Positions 24,766 to 34,043 of a DNA stretch of 64,000 nt are shown here, in pieces. Location: assembly GCF_964340835.1 (NCBI RefSeq), contig NZ_OZ204251.1. One strand, 5' to 3'. The translations under genes and the position numbers were made by a program. Each line of letters opens with the position of its first letter. Within the stretch, counting starts at the first letter, position 1. A model generated the notes under the pieces. That model did no database searches. It was given only the letters and a program-made list of their open reading frames with translations, and was not told the origin of the DNA. Source of the stretch: Bombilactobacillus bombi (lineage in GTDB: Bacteria > Bacillota > Bacilli > Lactobacillales > Lactobacillaceae).

Positions 24766-25391
24766 GCATTAATTTCTTGCGCATATTTAGTTAATAACGG
24801 CGAAGTATAAGTTTTTGGTAAATTACTATCACGGACATGCTTCCATAAAATGGCAGCTGCTTTCAGTTTATTAGGAAATTTTTCAGTTTGAGGATCAGCA
24901 CAAAAGTCTTTGACAAAATTATTCCATTGATAAGTTTTTTCTTCGTCAGTGTTATTTATTTTACTAGCATTAGGATGTATGTATGCTTCAACTAAATCTT
25001 GGACAGTGGCGTTTTGATCTTGATTTTGTTGAACAGCCCGTAATTTAATCGCCATCGATTTTTTAAAGTGGAAATTTTCTTTGTGAAAATAATTTGCGAA
25101 AAATTGGCGCGCTTGATCATTAAGACGAAAATTACTAGCTAATAGTTTAGTTTTCAGGGTGATTTGATTGGCTGTTAGCAAAAAGGTAGTAGATGTGTTG
25201 CGAAGAGGTTTAATGGCTTGAGGTTTTTCTCCTTGCAATAAACGTAAAATGTATTGTGTTAGTTCAGCTTTTGTACCATTAACAGGCAAGTGATATTGGC
25301 GGCAAATTTCTTGTAGTTCTTGTTTATACCAATAATATTGTTGAAATTCTTGACAATTTAGTTGTAAAGAAAATTGTAGTCTTTGATTCAT
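24762..25391 (-). CDS. SAP-domain protein, function unknown
   Basis: 209 residues. Residues about 25-55 (QELQEICRQYHLPVNGTKAELTQYILRLLQG) fit a SAP motif, a small two-helix nucleic acid-binding unit. The rest (LTANQITLKTKLLASNFRLNDQARQFFANYF, then a C-terminal WNNFVKDFC...ILWKHVRDS block) is a conserved but uncharacterised extension. Soluble, no signal. GGAGAC lies ahead of the ATG. Its 3' end overlaps the convergent membrane protein gene by 4 bases. Confidence 0.7.
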   Translation of the reverse strand: MNQRLQFSLQLNCQEFQQYYWYKQELQEICRQYHLPVNGTKAELTQYILRLLQGEKPQAIKPLRNTSTTFLLTANQITLKTKLLASNFRLNDQARQFFANYFHKENFHFKKSMAIKLRAVQQNQDQNATVQDLVEAYIHPNASKINNTDEEKTYQWNNFVKDFCADPQTEKFPNKLKAAAILWKHVRDSNLPKTYTSPLLTKYAQEINA

Positions 25392-25496
25392 AGCAGGTCT
25401 CCTCTAGATTATTTTAACTATTATATCATGTCTTACTGGTAAAGAAGTCTGTTTTATGCTATTCTAGTAGAAGTGCTAGTAGCGGAGGTTTTACAC

Positions 25497-25733
25497 GTGT
25501 ATAATCTAATAATGAATATTCTGATTATTGATTCAATTTTGATTGTTATTGCCGTTATGATGCAACCACAAAAACAACAAGATGCTTTGAATGCTTTGTC
25601 TGGCGGTGCGGGTGATTTATTTAACACCCAAAAGAAGCGGGGCTTTGAAGCATTCATGGAAAAAGTGACGACAGTATTAGCAATTATTTTCTTTGTTTGT
25701 GCGTTAGCATTGGCTTTCTTATCGTCAAAATAG
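25497..25733 (+). CDS. secG: Preprotein translocase subunit SecG
   Basis: 78 residues from the GTG at 25497, preceded by CGGAGG at 8 bases; the frame is open further up to 25473 but the family start (MYNLIMNIL) fits here. Two membrane segments (about 4-25 and 54-74) flank the SecG signature MMQPQKQQDALNALSGGAGDLF. Part of SecYEG. Heads the usual secG-esterase-rnr-smpB cluster. Confidence 0.92.
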   Translation: MYNLIMNILIIDSILIVIAVMMQPQKQQDALNALSGGAGDLFNTQKKRGFEAFMEKVTTVLAIIFFVCALALAFLSSK

Positions 25734-25739
25734 TAATTA

Positions 25740-25771
25740 AATCCTCCTGTTTTTTGCAGTAGGATTTTTTT
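25740..25771 (+). terminator. Terminator after secG
   Basis: AAATCCTCCTG and CAGTAGGATTT arms, then six Ts; it ends just before the ribosome site of the esterase gene. Confidence 0.8.
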
Positions 25772-25790
25772 GTATTGTGAGGTTTTTACA

Positions 25791-26534
25791 ATGGCAATAG
25801 TTCCCCCTAAAACATTATTTATAAATCAGGATTCCCAAACAATTATTTTGTTACATTCGTATACAGGTTCACCTAATGATTTTCGAGCAGTTATGAGAAG
25901 ATTAAAGCCAGCCCAATTTAGTGTTTATGCACCGCTTTTTAGCGGACACGGCACAAATAATCCTTTAGATATTTTGAATAAGGGAAGTGTGACTGCTTGG
26001 TGGAATGATACGCAAAAGGCAATAGAGTTTGTGCAACAGCAAAACAAAAAAGTTACCGCGATTTTTGGGTTATCATTAGGTTCAATATTTGCTTTAAAAG
26101 CTCTAGAAACTTATCCGCAAATTAAAGGCGGGGGAGTTTTGGGTTCGCCATTATTTTCACAGGATTTTACTAATGTGCGTGCGGGATTTTTTGAATATGC
26201 ACGAAAAATAGATCAGTTGCAGCAAATAAGTATTGCCCAACAGGCCCAGCATCAAAGGACGATTGAGCGCTTATTAGGCCCAGCTTTAGACTCTATTTCT
26301 CAAGCAACCTTAGAAGTAGGGCAACAGTTAGCCAAAATTAAGCAACCGGTATTCATTGGTCATGGTACCAAAGATGAAATGGTTAATTATCAAGCAGCCC
26401 AACAGCTGCAGTCCCATTTAACGACTGAGACTGATTTTCATTTATATCAAGATGCAGGTCATGTAATTACAGTTAACTCAGCGCGACCACAATTAGAGAA
26501 AGATTTACTGAAATTTCTTGAACAATTGAAATAA
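25791..26534 (+). CDS. Carboxylesterase, alpha/beta hydrolase (Est30-like)
   Basis: 247 residues from the ATG at 25791, with TGTGAGG about 7 bases upstream. Nucleophile Ser is in the elbow GLSLGS (about residue 97), Asp in GHGTKDEMV and His in DAGHVIT. HSYTGSPND gives the oxyanion region. It hydrolyses short-chain esters. This esterase is a regular neighbour of secG and rnr in low-GC Gram-positives. Confidence 0.93.
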   Translation: MAIVPPKTLFINQDSQTIILLHSYTGSPNDFRAVMRRLKPAQFSVYAPLFSGHGTNNPLDILNKGSVTAWWNDTQKAIEFVQQQNKKVTAIFGLSLGSIFALKALETYPQIKGGGVLGSPLFSQDFTNVRAGFFEYARKIDQLQQISIAQQAQHQRTIERLLGPALDSISQATLEVGQQLAKIKQPVFIGHGTKDEMVNYQAAQQLQSHLTTETDFHLYQDAGHVITVNSARPQLEKDLLKFLEQLK

Positions 26535-26647
26535 TAACAACAGTTTTTGCTGTGTATTAAGAATAAAAAATTTGACTTTGGAATAGTATTTATTAAAGTT
26601 AAAAACTATCTAAAATTCATTATATTAACGGGAGTATAACAAACTTA

Positions 26648-28963
26648 ATGGAATTTGAAAAAAATAAATTAATCTCGGATGTTCTTGAAGTTTTTCGACA
26701 ATATCCAGAACGTAAATATACAGCTCAACAAATTACAGATTTTCTTCGTCTGCATGGAACGACAGCGTATAATCGGGTTTTAAAAGCCTTAGCTGTGTTA
26801 GAAGGCGAAGATAAAATTGCTGTCAATAATAATAATCAATTTAAGTTAGCCCCAATTAATCAGACTGTAACAGGAAATTTTCGGGCTAATGATCGAGGAT
26901 TCGGCTTTGTGCGCTATGATGAAGAGGAGCCGGATATTTTTATTGCAAAACCTAATACTCTACATGCAATTAATGATGATGAAGTAGAAGTTAAAATTAT
27001 AAAACCAGCTAATCCTTGGGGCGATAATGGAGCCGAAGGTAAGATTACTAAAATCATTGACCATGGTGTGAAACAGCTAGTGGGTGAATTCATGCCTTAT
27101 AGCGATGTTCAAGCCCAAAAAACAGGATTAATTGGTTATGTTCACAGCTATGAAAAAAAATTAGCCAACAATCCGGTATTTATTAAAAGTAATGGTCTTG
27201 TGCCGCAAATGGGAGATATGGTGCAAGTAGAGATTGAATCTTATCCGAATGATCAATTTCCACGGAGTATGATGGGAATTGCTTTGAAGACTTTAGGCAA
27301 TAAAAATGCCCCTGGCGTAGATGAAATGACAATTGTTTATCAAAATGATGTCAAAGATGAGTTTCCACCAGAAGTACTTCAAGAAGCGCAAACCATTCCG
27401 GATAAGTTACAGCCTCAAGACTGGCAAGGTCGGCGCGACAATACTAAACAACAAGTTGTCACAATTGATGGTGATGATTCCAAAGACTTTGATGATGCTG
27501 TTACTGTTTGGAAATTAGAGAATGGCAATTATCATTTAGGGGTGCATATTGCTGATGTGACTCACTATGTTAAACCTGATAGTTGGTTAGATAAGGAAGC
27601 TTATGAACGGGGCACAAGTACCTATTTAGTTGACCGTGTGATTCCAATGCTGCCATTTCGCTTGTCCAATGGAATTTGTTCTTTAAATCCAGGAGAAGAT
27701 CGGTGTACATTAACTTGTGACATGGAGATTAATGCTGATGGAAAAGTTGTGCACCATGAAATTTATCCAAGTGTGATTCGTTCTCATGCACGTTTAACCT
27801 ATAATAATGTCAATAAAATCTTAGCCGGTGATGAACAATTACGTACAAAATATCAAGAGTTAGTACCAATGTTAGAAGAAATGGCACAATTGCATGATAT
27901 TCTCTTTAATATGCGTCACCACCGAGGTGCCATTGATTTTGAAGAAACTGAAGCTCAAATTATTGTTGATGAGAATGGTAAACCACTCGATATTAAATTA
28001 CGTGAACGCGGAACTTCAGAAAAAATGATTGAGTCATTTATGTTGGCAGCCAATGAAACTGTTGCAGAACATTATAATAAAATGCACGTGCCTTTCTTGT
28101 ATCGAGTTCATGAACAGCCAGATGGCGATAAAGTAAAAAACTTTTTTGAAATTGCTAGTTCTTTTGGTTTATCTGTTCCAGGTAATGCCAATGATGTGAC
28201 TCCTAAAATGTTTCAAGCAGTTTTAGAAAAAGTTGCCGGTAAGCCTCAAGAAACAGTTATTACAACTATGTTATTGCGTAGCTTACAACAAGCTAAATAT
28301 TCGCCTGATCCTCTAGGACATTTTGGCTTGGCAGCAACTTATTATACACATTTCACTTCGCCCATTAGACGTTATCCTGATCTAATGGTTCATCGGATGA
28401 TTCATAGTTATGCAGATGAGGGAACAGAATTACCAATTCAAGATAAATGGGATGAACAATTACCCGAGGTTGCAGTGCATACTTCAGCTTGTGAACGGAA
28501 ATCGATTGATGTAGAACGAACTGTTGATGATCTGAAAAAAGCAGAATTTATGATGGATAAAGTTGGTCAAGAATATGATGGAGTCATTAATTCTGTGATG
28601 AGCTTTGGAATGTTTGTTTCTTTGGAAAACACCGTTGAAGGTCTAGTGCATATATCCAATATGTTAGATGATTATTATGAATATCACGAAAAAGAATTAT
28701 CCCTGGTGGGCAAGAGTACCCATAAAACCTATACAATGGGTGACCCTATTAAGGTACGCTTAATTCGAGCTGATGCCCAACAACGCCAAGTAGATTTTGA
28801 ACCGGTGCTCACTGCAGAAGAACAAGAACGTGCTGACGCAGAAAAACAAAGACGCCAAGAAGCTAAACGTAGTTTTTCCAATCGACGTCGACAAAATAGT
28901 AATACTGATCATAAACACAAATATTCAGGTAATCGAAGCAATAAATATGAGCGTAAATCATAA
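26648..28963 (+). CDS. rnr: Ribonuclease R
   Basis: 771 residues. An N-terminal winged helix (RKYTAQQITDFL), cold-shock domains (about 75-220), the RNB catalytic domain with GDDSKDFDDAV (about residue 280), an S1 domain (EYDGVINSVMSFGMFVSLENT, about residue 640) and a basic Arg/Lys-rich tail are in the usual order. A processive 3'-5' exoribonuclease for structured RNA that also works with tmRNA; smpB follows 20 bases later and ssrA is at 50416 in this window. Confidence 0.98.
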   Translation: MEFEKNKLISDVLEVFRQYPERKYTAQQITDFLRLHGTTAYNRVLKALAVLEGEDKIAVNNNNQFKLAPINQTVTGNFRANDRGFGFVRYDEEEPDIFIAKPNTLHAINDDEVEVKIIKPANPWGDNGAEGKITKIIDHGVKQLVGEFMPYSDVQAQKTGLIGYVHSYEKKLANNPVFIKSNGLVPQMGDMVQVEIESYPNDQFPRSMMGIALKTLGNKNAPGVDEMTIVYQNDVKDEFPPEVLQEAQTIPDKLQPQDWQGRRDNTKQQVVTIDGDDSKDFDDAVTVWKLENGNYHLGVHIADVTHYVKPDSWLDKEAYERGTSTYLVDRVIPMLPFRLSNGICSLNPGEDRCTLTCDMEINADGKVVHHEIYPSVIRSHARLTYNNVNKILAGDEQLRTKYQELVPMLEEMAQLHDILFNMRHHRGAIDFEETEAQIIVDENGKPLDIKLRERGTSEKMIESFMLAANETVAEHYNKMHVPFLYRVHEQPDGDKVKNFFEIASSFGLSVPGNANDVTPKMFQAVLEKVAGKPQETVITTMLLRSLQQAKYSPDPLGHFGLAATYYTHFTSPIRRYPDLMVHRMIHSYADEGTELPIQDKWDEQLPEVAVHTSACERKSIDVERTVDDLKKAEFMMDKVGQEYDGVINSVMSFGMFVSLENTVEGLVHISNMLDDYYEYHEKELSLVGKSTHKTYTMGDPIKVRLIRADAQQRQVDFEPVLTAEEQERADAEKQRRQEAKRSFSNRRRQNSNTDHKHKYSGNRSNKYERKS

Positions 28964-28984
28964 TTTCGCTTGAAGAAGGTGATT

Positions 28985-29461
28985 GTGTTGAAAAAACACC
29001 CCCAAAAACCGGCTAATGTGATGGCTACTAACAAAAAAGCGCGCCATAATTATAATATTTTGGACACATATGAAGCGGGAATGGCTTTAACAGGCACAGA
29101 GATTAAATCAATTCGAGCTGGAAGAATTAATATTAAAGACGGTTTTGCGCAAATTCATAATGGCGAATTGTTACTCTCCAATGTGCATATTAGTCCATAT
29201 GACCAAGGAAATCAGTTCAATCATGATCCTTTACGTAATCGTAAGTTGCTTCTACACAAAAAAGAGATTAAAAAAATAGCAAATCAAATTCAGAAAAAAG
29301 GAATTACAATTGTCCCTTTAAAGGTTTATCTGAAACATGGTTTTGCTAAAGTTTTGATAGGAGTAGCTGAAGGTAAAAAACTTTATGACAAGCGGGAAAC
29401 TTTGAAACGGCGCGATCAAGAACGTGAAATTCGCCGCAATTTAAAGAACGTTTTGCATTAA
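28985..29461 (+). CDS. smpB: SsrA-binding protein
   Basis: 158 residues from the GTG at 28985; TTG at 28988 is an equally possible start, both 5-8 bases behind AAGG. The OB-fold body has NKKARHNYNILDTYEAGMALTGTEIKSIRAG and the C-terminal basic tail KLYDKRETLKRRDQEREIRR, which enters the ribosomal mRNA channel. Binds tmRNA for rescue of stalled ribosomes. Non-ATG start and overlap with the rnr end region suggest coupling. Confidence 0.95.
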   Translation: MLKKHPQKPANVMATNKKARHNYNILDTYEAGMALTGTEIKSIRAGRINIKDGFAQIHNGELLLSNVHISPYDQGNQFNHDPLRNRKLLLHKKEIKKIANQIQKKGITIVPLKVYLKHGFAKVLIGVAEGKKLYDKRETLKRRDQEREIRRNLKNVLH

Positions 29462-29487
29462 GTAATAAATACGTGAGGACGATTTTA

Positions 29488-30048
29488 ATGACAACAGTGG
29501 CGACAACTGCTTATTTAATACAAAAATTACGTGAATTATTATCTCAGCCGCAAGGCTGTAATTTAACTATTAAAGAATTAACTGCTTATAGTGCTATGAG
29601 CCGTAGTACAATTTATCGTAATTTTCCTGCGGGGATGCAAGATTTGTGTCTTGAAATGTTGCGTCAAGATTTGCAGAGATTACTACAGCAAAAATTAAAT
29701 AGTTGGCCGCAACTAATTGAGTACAGTATTAGTTATATTGTTCATCATCGTATTTGTTGTCTTAATGTATATCAATTATTGGTTAATCAAAAACAACAAT
29801 TTTATTTATTAGAAATGCTAAAGCAATTTTTGTTGACTTATATTGATAAACAAGATTATGGTCCTTATTTTAAGATATTCCTTAATAAGTATCCATATGA
29901 ATTGGATTTTATGGTAGCTGGGATATTGTATAATTTGATGGATTGGTTTGATTCGCAATTACAAGCAAAGCCTGAAGTTATTATTAAAAAATTAAATTGT
30001 GGGCTTGAAATGTTTTTATTCCACTTCAATAATGATACAATGCAATAA
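29488..30048 (+). CDS. TetR-family regulator
   Basis: 186 residues from the ATG at 29488, with GTGAGGA upstream. The N-terminal DNA-binding domain shows the helix-turn-helix LTIKELTAYSAMSRSTIYRNFPAGMQDL (about residues 25-52). The C-terminal part is all-helical and probably binds a ligand or forms a dimer; no ligand can be named. No obvious divergent target gene is next to it. Confidence 0.85.
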   Translation: MTTVATTAYLIQKLRELLSQPQGCNLTIKELTAYSAMSRSTIYRNFPAGMQDLCLEMLRQDLQRLLQQKLNSWPQLIEYSISYIVHHRICCLNVYQLLVNQKQQFYLLEMLKQFLLTYIDKQDYGPYFKIFLNKYPYELDFMVAGILYNLMDWFDSQLQAKPEVIIKKLNCGLEMFLFHFNNDTMQ

Positions 30049-30104
30049 AAAGTTCCCAAAGCGGGACATATTTGCTAAAATGTAGCTTTATTTTTAATTA
30101 TGTT

Positions 30105-30193
30105 ACTGTTATTATTTAAATTGTCATCAGGAAAGCTTGATGATAATAAAAACATCAACAAACGATAACATTAAAGCCGGTAACGGCTTTTTT
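30105..30193 (+). ncRNA. Possible small RNA with its own terminator
   Basis: Between the TetR gene and the GNAT gene lies a hairpin TCATCA/TGATGA (around 30124-30143) and then a strong terminator (AAAGCC-GGTAAC-GGCTTT plus Ts, 30173-30193). TTGCTA/TAATTA near 30071-30099 could be a weak promoter. The terminator is about 125 bases from the TetR stop, so it could also simply end that gene's transcript. Only the hairpins are certain. Confidence 0.3.
30173..30193 (+). terminator. Terminator upstream of the GNAT gene
   Basis: AAAGCCG and CGGCTTT arms around a four-base loop, then six Ts. It ends transcription from the TetR side. Confidence 0.88.
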
Positions 30194-30287
30194 GTTTTGG
30201 TCTAATTATCAAACTAAAAATTTGTCTTTAAATAGATTCTATATTAGAGTATCTATTATATTTGAATAATTTTAGTAAAGGTGGATT

Positions 30288-30839
30288 ATGATTAGACAAG
30301 CGCAAAAAAAAGATGCTTCAATAGTTTTTAAGATTTTAGAACCAATTTTTATCGATATGGAGTTAAAGACAATGCAAAAGCATCCTCAGCAAATTAAAAG
30401 TTTGCTAGAAGATGCTTTTGATAAGCCAGAAGCAAATTATAATTATCAAAATACGCTTGTAGCAGAGATTGATCAACAAGTAGTAGGGGTGTTAGTGGGA
30501 TATCCTGCAGAAATGGAAGCACAAATTGATGAATACTATCAATCTGTCGCCCAAGAATATGGTTTAGGAGCCAATTTTGAGCTTTTTCCTGATAAAGAGA
30601 GTTTACCTGGAGAATGGTATTTAGACTGTTTAGCGGTGGCACCCAACTATCAAGGAAAGGGTATTGCTACGCAACTCATTCAAGCAATCCCCCAATTCTT
30701 TGATGCTTCTGTCTTGGGTTTAAATGTAGATTTTACAAATAACAAAGCTTCAAAGCTTTATCAACATTTGGGATTTGAGATTGTAGGTGAAATGCCAATT
30801 GGTAGTCATCAATATTATCATATGCAAAAAAAGTTATGA
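30288..30839 (+). CDS. GNAT-family N-acetyltransferase
   Basis: 183 residues. The acetyl-CoA-binding motif is LAVAPNYQGKGIATQLIQAIP (about residues 119-139) followed by NKASKLYQHLGFEIVGE, the usual GNAT C-terminal signature. An AAAGGTGG site lies before the ATG. The substrate cannot be deduced. Confidence 0.88.
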   Translation: MIRQAQKKDASIVFKILEPIFIDMELKTMQKHPQQIKSLLEDAFDKPEANYNYQNTLVAEIDQQVVGVLVGYPAEMEAQIDEYYQSVAQEYGLGANFELFPDKESLPGEWYLDCLAVAPNYQGKGIATQLIQAIPQFFDASVLGLNVDFTNNKASKLYQHLGFEIVGEMPIGSHQYYHMQKKL

Positions 30840-30855
30840 TTTTTTATTATAAAAA

Positions 30856-31404
30856 TTAGCGTTTGTTGAGATGCATATCGATATTTCTTTTTAAGCTAAC
30901 TTTCATTTGTTGACCTTTTAAGCGCTCAATAGAGCGCTTATTTTTAGTATTACGACTAGTTTGATTAAGAACTGCCGCCAATAAAATGCCAATTTTAGGT
31001 TCAGCTGTGTCTTCAATATTGAGCAAGTAGCCTTCATGTCCATTTTTAAAATAAATATTATCAACCGTCATTATTAATTTATGATGAAAATTATGGACAA
31101 TATAATTATTTTCAAAAAGGTTACCCTTAATAATCCAATGCAAACTAGGTGCTATCATTAGTTGATGGCGTGAATTACTGACATGATAAACATTGGTAAT
31201 TGCTTGTGAACCAATTGTTATTTTAAAGTTAGGCCAATTACTAGAAGATATTTGTTTAATCTGGCCAATCACATCTTGACTAATGCCTAATAAATTATAG
31301 CTAGTTTTCCAGTGGGGCTGGGTTCTTATTAAATAATAAAGCTGTTCTTGTTTAACATTTGTAACCTCAATAACTCCCGGAATATTAGCAGCATTAAATT
31401 GCAT
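30856..31404 (-). CDS. LURP-one/tubby-like protein, function unknown
   Basis: 182 residues from the ATG at 31404. The repeated beta-strand pattern (NNYIVHNFHHKLIMTVDNIYFKNGHEGYLLNI, then IGILLAAVLNQT) fits the LURP-one/YxjI beta-barrel fold loosely. A TTG at 31416 that overlaps the stop of the upstream Cof phosphatase gene is an alternative start; neither has a good ribosome site, so translation is probably coupled. Basic C-terminus. Confidence 0.65.
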   Translation of the reverse strand: MQFNAANIPGVIEVTNVKQEQLYYLIRTQPHWKTSYNLLGISQDVIGQIKQISSSNWPNFKITIGSQAITNVYHVSNSRHQLMIAPSLHWIIKGNLFENNYIVHNFHHKLIMTVDNIYFKNGHEGYLLNIEDTAEPKIGILLAAVLNQTSRNTKNKRSIERLKGQQMKVSLKRNIDMHLNKR

Positions 31405-31412
31405 ATAAAAAA

Positions 31413-32309
31413 TCAATTATTTTTACCATTCCTCTCCATGGTGCGGTTCAATTTAATAGCATGCCAAATGGCCTGAGCGACTCCATTATGATTATTATCA
31501 CTAGTTTGATATTGAGCAATTTCTTTAATTGGTTCAATAGCGTTATCCATAGCCACTCCGATTCCTGCTGCTAAAATCATTGATTGATCATTCAGATTAT
31601 CACCAATGGCCATGACTTCTTGCATTTGTATACCTTGTTCAGCAGCAAATTTAGTTAGAGCAATTCCTTTTTGAGCTTTTTGGCTATTAATTTCAATATT
31701 GTTAGGTGATGATGAGGTAACAATGATATCATCTAAATTCTGTAATTCTTGGCGAGCATCGCTGAAATCTTGTGCATTTTTTCCTTTAAATGTTAAAATT
31801 TTCATCACTTCAGTTTGCGGATTTTTTAAAAGGGGAGCAAAATTATTGACGTAAGTAATATTCATTAATTCACTGCGAGATGTTGCTCGTGCGACTGCCA
31901 TCTTATACAATAGAGTTGGATTTAATTTTTTTAAAAAGTAAGCTGTGTTTTGAATTCGTTGGATTCTACTGGTAGAATAGATACCGTCAGTGGTTACGAT
32001 TTCATAATAAAGGTGATGTTGCGCAAGAATATTTAAACTAGCAGTTAAAGCTTCGTTAGTAATAGGCAGTTTAACAACTGGTTGCAGTTGTTGATTATAA
32101 ACCAGGGCACCATTGAGGGTGATAAAATCGGGACGTTGATTTAATTCTTGTACTAAAGGTGCAGCTTCAGATAAACCTCGACCGGTGGCAACGACGAATT
32201 TAATGTGTGCACGATGAGCAGCTTCAATAGCTGCAATATTGTCTTGCGATACAATTGATTTATTATTTAATAAGGTGCCATCCATATCAGAAGCAATTAA
32301 TTTAATCAC
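31413..32309 (-). CDS. Cof-type HAD phosphatase
   Basis: 298 residues from the GTG at 32309, preceded by GAGAGGAG; a longer frame begins within that ribosome site. HAD motif I is SDMDGTLLNN (residues 6-15), motif III/IV is QKGIALTKFA...AIGDNLNDQSMI, and a cap domain lies between, as in class IIB enzymes. Dephosphorylates sugar phosphates or FMN-like compounds; the substrate is not known. Cotranscribed with the LURP-one-like gene. Confidence 0.9.
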   Translation of the reverse strand: MIKLIASDMDGTLLNNKSIVSQDNIAAIEAAHRAHIKFVVATGRGLSEAAPLVQELNQRPDFITLNGALVYNQQLQPVVKLPITNEALTASLNILAQHHLYYEIVTTDGIYSTSRIQRIQNTAYFLKKLNPTLLYKMAVARATSRSELMNITYVNNFAPLLKNPQTEVMKILTFKGKNAQDFSDARQELQNLDDIIVTSSSPNNIEINSQKAQKGIALTKFAAEQGIQMQEVMAIGDNLNDQSMILAAGIGVAMDNAIEPIKEIAQYQTSDNNHNGVAQAIWHAIKLNRTMERNGKNN

Positions 32310-32368
32310 GAGTAAATCTCCTCTCAACTTTATATTGAAATTTTAACATAAGTAGGGTGAGTATTGAG

Positions 32369-33055
32369 TTGAAACAATTAATAAAAAATGATTGGCAAGA
32401 TATTTTAGGACCGGAATTTGACAAGGATTATTATCGGCAGTTACATCAGTTTTTAAAATCTGAATATCAAACGCAAACCATTTATCCAGACATGTATCAT
32501 ATCTTTCAAGCTTTTGAATGGACATCGTTTAAAGATACGAAAGTAGTAATTTTAGGTCAAGATCCTTATCATGGCCCACATCAAGCGCATGGTTTGAGTT
32601 TTTCCGTTTTGCCGGGTAATAAGGTGCCACCTTCTTTACAAAATATTTATAAAGAATTACAAGCTGATTTGGGCATTACACCAGTTAGCCATGGATATTT
32701 GAAAAGTTGGGCAGATCAAGGCGTTTTGCTATTAAATTCAGTTTTGACAGTTCGCAAGGGTCAAGCGTTTTCTCATCAAGGTAAAGGCTGGGAAAAATTA
32801 ACAGATAAAGCCATTAGTGCACTTTCTAAAAAGGGAAACGTTGTCTTTATACTTTGGGGAAAGGCAGCAAAGTCAAAATCAGTCTTAATTGATGCCGCTC
32901 AAAATACAATTATTAGTTCTACTCATCCGAGCCCTTTTTCGGCCAATTATGGTTTCTTTGGTTCCCGTCCTTTTTCTCGGACTAATGATGCGTTAGAGAA
33001 ATATGGTGAAACACCAATTAACTGGCAGCTGCCAGAAGAAGTAAAAGAAAATTAG
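32369..33055 (+). CDS. ung: Uracil-DNA glycosylase
   Basis: 228 residues from a TTG at 32369, which aligns with the MKQL start of Bacillus Ung and has GGGTGAG 7 bases upstream; a GTG at 32357 is the alternative. The water-activating loop GQDPYHGPHQAHGLSFSV and the Leu-intercalation loop HPSPFSANYGFFGSRPF are present. Removes uracil from DNA. Eleven bases before pta. Confidence 0.97.
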   Translation: MKQLIKNDWQDILGPEFDKDYYRQLHQFLKSEYQTQTIYPDMYHIFQAFEWTSFKDTKVVILGQDPYHGPHQAHGLSFSVLPGNKVPPSLQNIYKELQADLGITPVSHGYLKSWADQGVLLLNSVLTVRKGQAFSHQGKGWEKLTDKAISALSKKGNVVFILWGKAAKSKSVLIDAAQNTIISSTHPSPFSANYGFFGSRPFSRTNDALEKYGETPINWQLPEEVKEN

Positions 33056-33066
33056 GAGGCATTATA

Positions 33067-34041
33067 ATGGAATTATTTGAATCATTAAAACAAAAAATTG
33101 ATGGCAAAAACTTACGAATTGTGTTTCCAGAAGCAACAGATGCTCGAATTTTAAAGGCGGCAGCTCGTTTACATCAAGAAAAAATTTTGGAGCCAGTATT
33201 TTTAGGTAATCCAAAGCAAGTTCAAGCAGCAGCTCAAAGTGCAACTGTTGATATTTCCGATATTACTATTTTAGATCCTGATAATTACGCCGAATTTGAT
33301 CAGATGGTGTCTGCGTTTGTTGAACGTCGTCACGGTAAAAATACTGCTGAACAAGCACAACAGATGTTACGCGATCCTAATTATTTTGGCACAATGTTAG
33401 TCTATTTAGATCAAGTAGATGGGATGGTTTCCGGAGCTATTCATCCTACAGGTGATACAGTACGTCCTGCGTTACAAATCATTAAAGTTAAACCCGGTTT
33501 AACCAGAACTAGTGGTGCTTTCATTATGCAAAAAGACGATCAACGTTATTTGTTCGCTGATTGTGCAATAAATATTAATCCTAGTGCACAAGAATTAGCT
33601 GAAATTGCAGTAACATCTGCTAAAACGGCACAGTTATTTGATATTGATCCTAAAGTTGCTATGTTGAGTTTTTCTACTAAGGGATCTGCTAAAGGTGATG
33701 AGGTCACTAAAGTTGCTGAAGCAACCAAATTAGCTCATGAGATGGATTCAGAAGTAGTTTTAGATGGTGAATTACAATTTGATGCTGCTTTTGTACCAAC
33801 AGTTGCACAACAAAAGGCACCAGATTCTCAAGTAGCTGGCCAAACCACTGTCTTTGTTTTCCCAGAGTTACAATCAGGTAATATTGGTTACAAGATTGCA
33901 CAACGTTTTGGTGGTTTTGAAGCAATTGGACCTATTCTTCAAGGATTAAATAAACCAGTATCTGATTTATCACGGGGATGCAACGAAGAAGATGTTTACA
34001 AGTTAGCTTTAATTACAGCTGCCCAAGCATTGCAGAATTAA
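33067..34041 (+). CDS. pta: Phosphate acetyltransferase
   Basis: 324 residues, making acetyl phosphate from acetyl-CoA; pairs functionally with AckA at 49105. Motifs: MVSGAIHPTGDTVRPALQIIK, LSFSTKGSAKGDEV and GKPVSDLSRG-like NKPVSDLSRGCN at the C-terminus. TAGGAGG precedes the ATG. Followed by tsaE after two bases. Confidence 0.98.
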   Translation: MELFESLKQKIDGKNLRIVFPEATDARILKAAARLHQEKILEPVFLGNPKQVQAAAQSATVDISDITILDPDNYAEFDQMVSAFVERRHGKNTAEQAQQMLRDPNYFGTMLVYLDQVDGMVSGAIHPTGDTVRPALQIIKVKPGLTRTSGAFIMQKDDQRYLFADCAININPSAQELAEIAVTSAKTAQLFDIDPKVAMLSFSTKGSAKGDEVTKVAEATKLAHEMDSEVVLDGELQFDAAFVPTVAQQKAPDSQVAGQTTVFVFPELQSGNIGYKIAQRFGGFEAIGPILQGLNKPVSDLSRGCNEEDVYKLALITAAQALQN

Positions 34042-34043
34042 AG

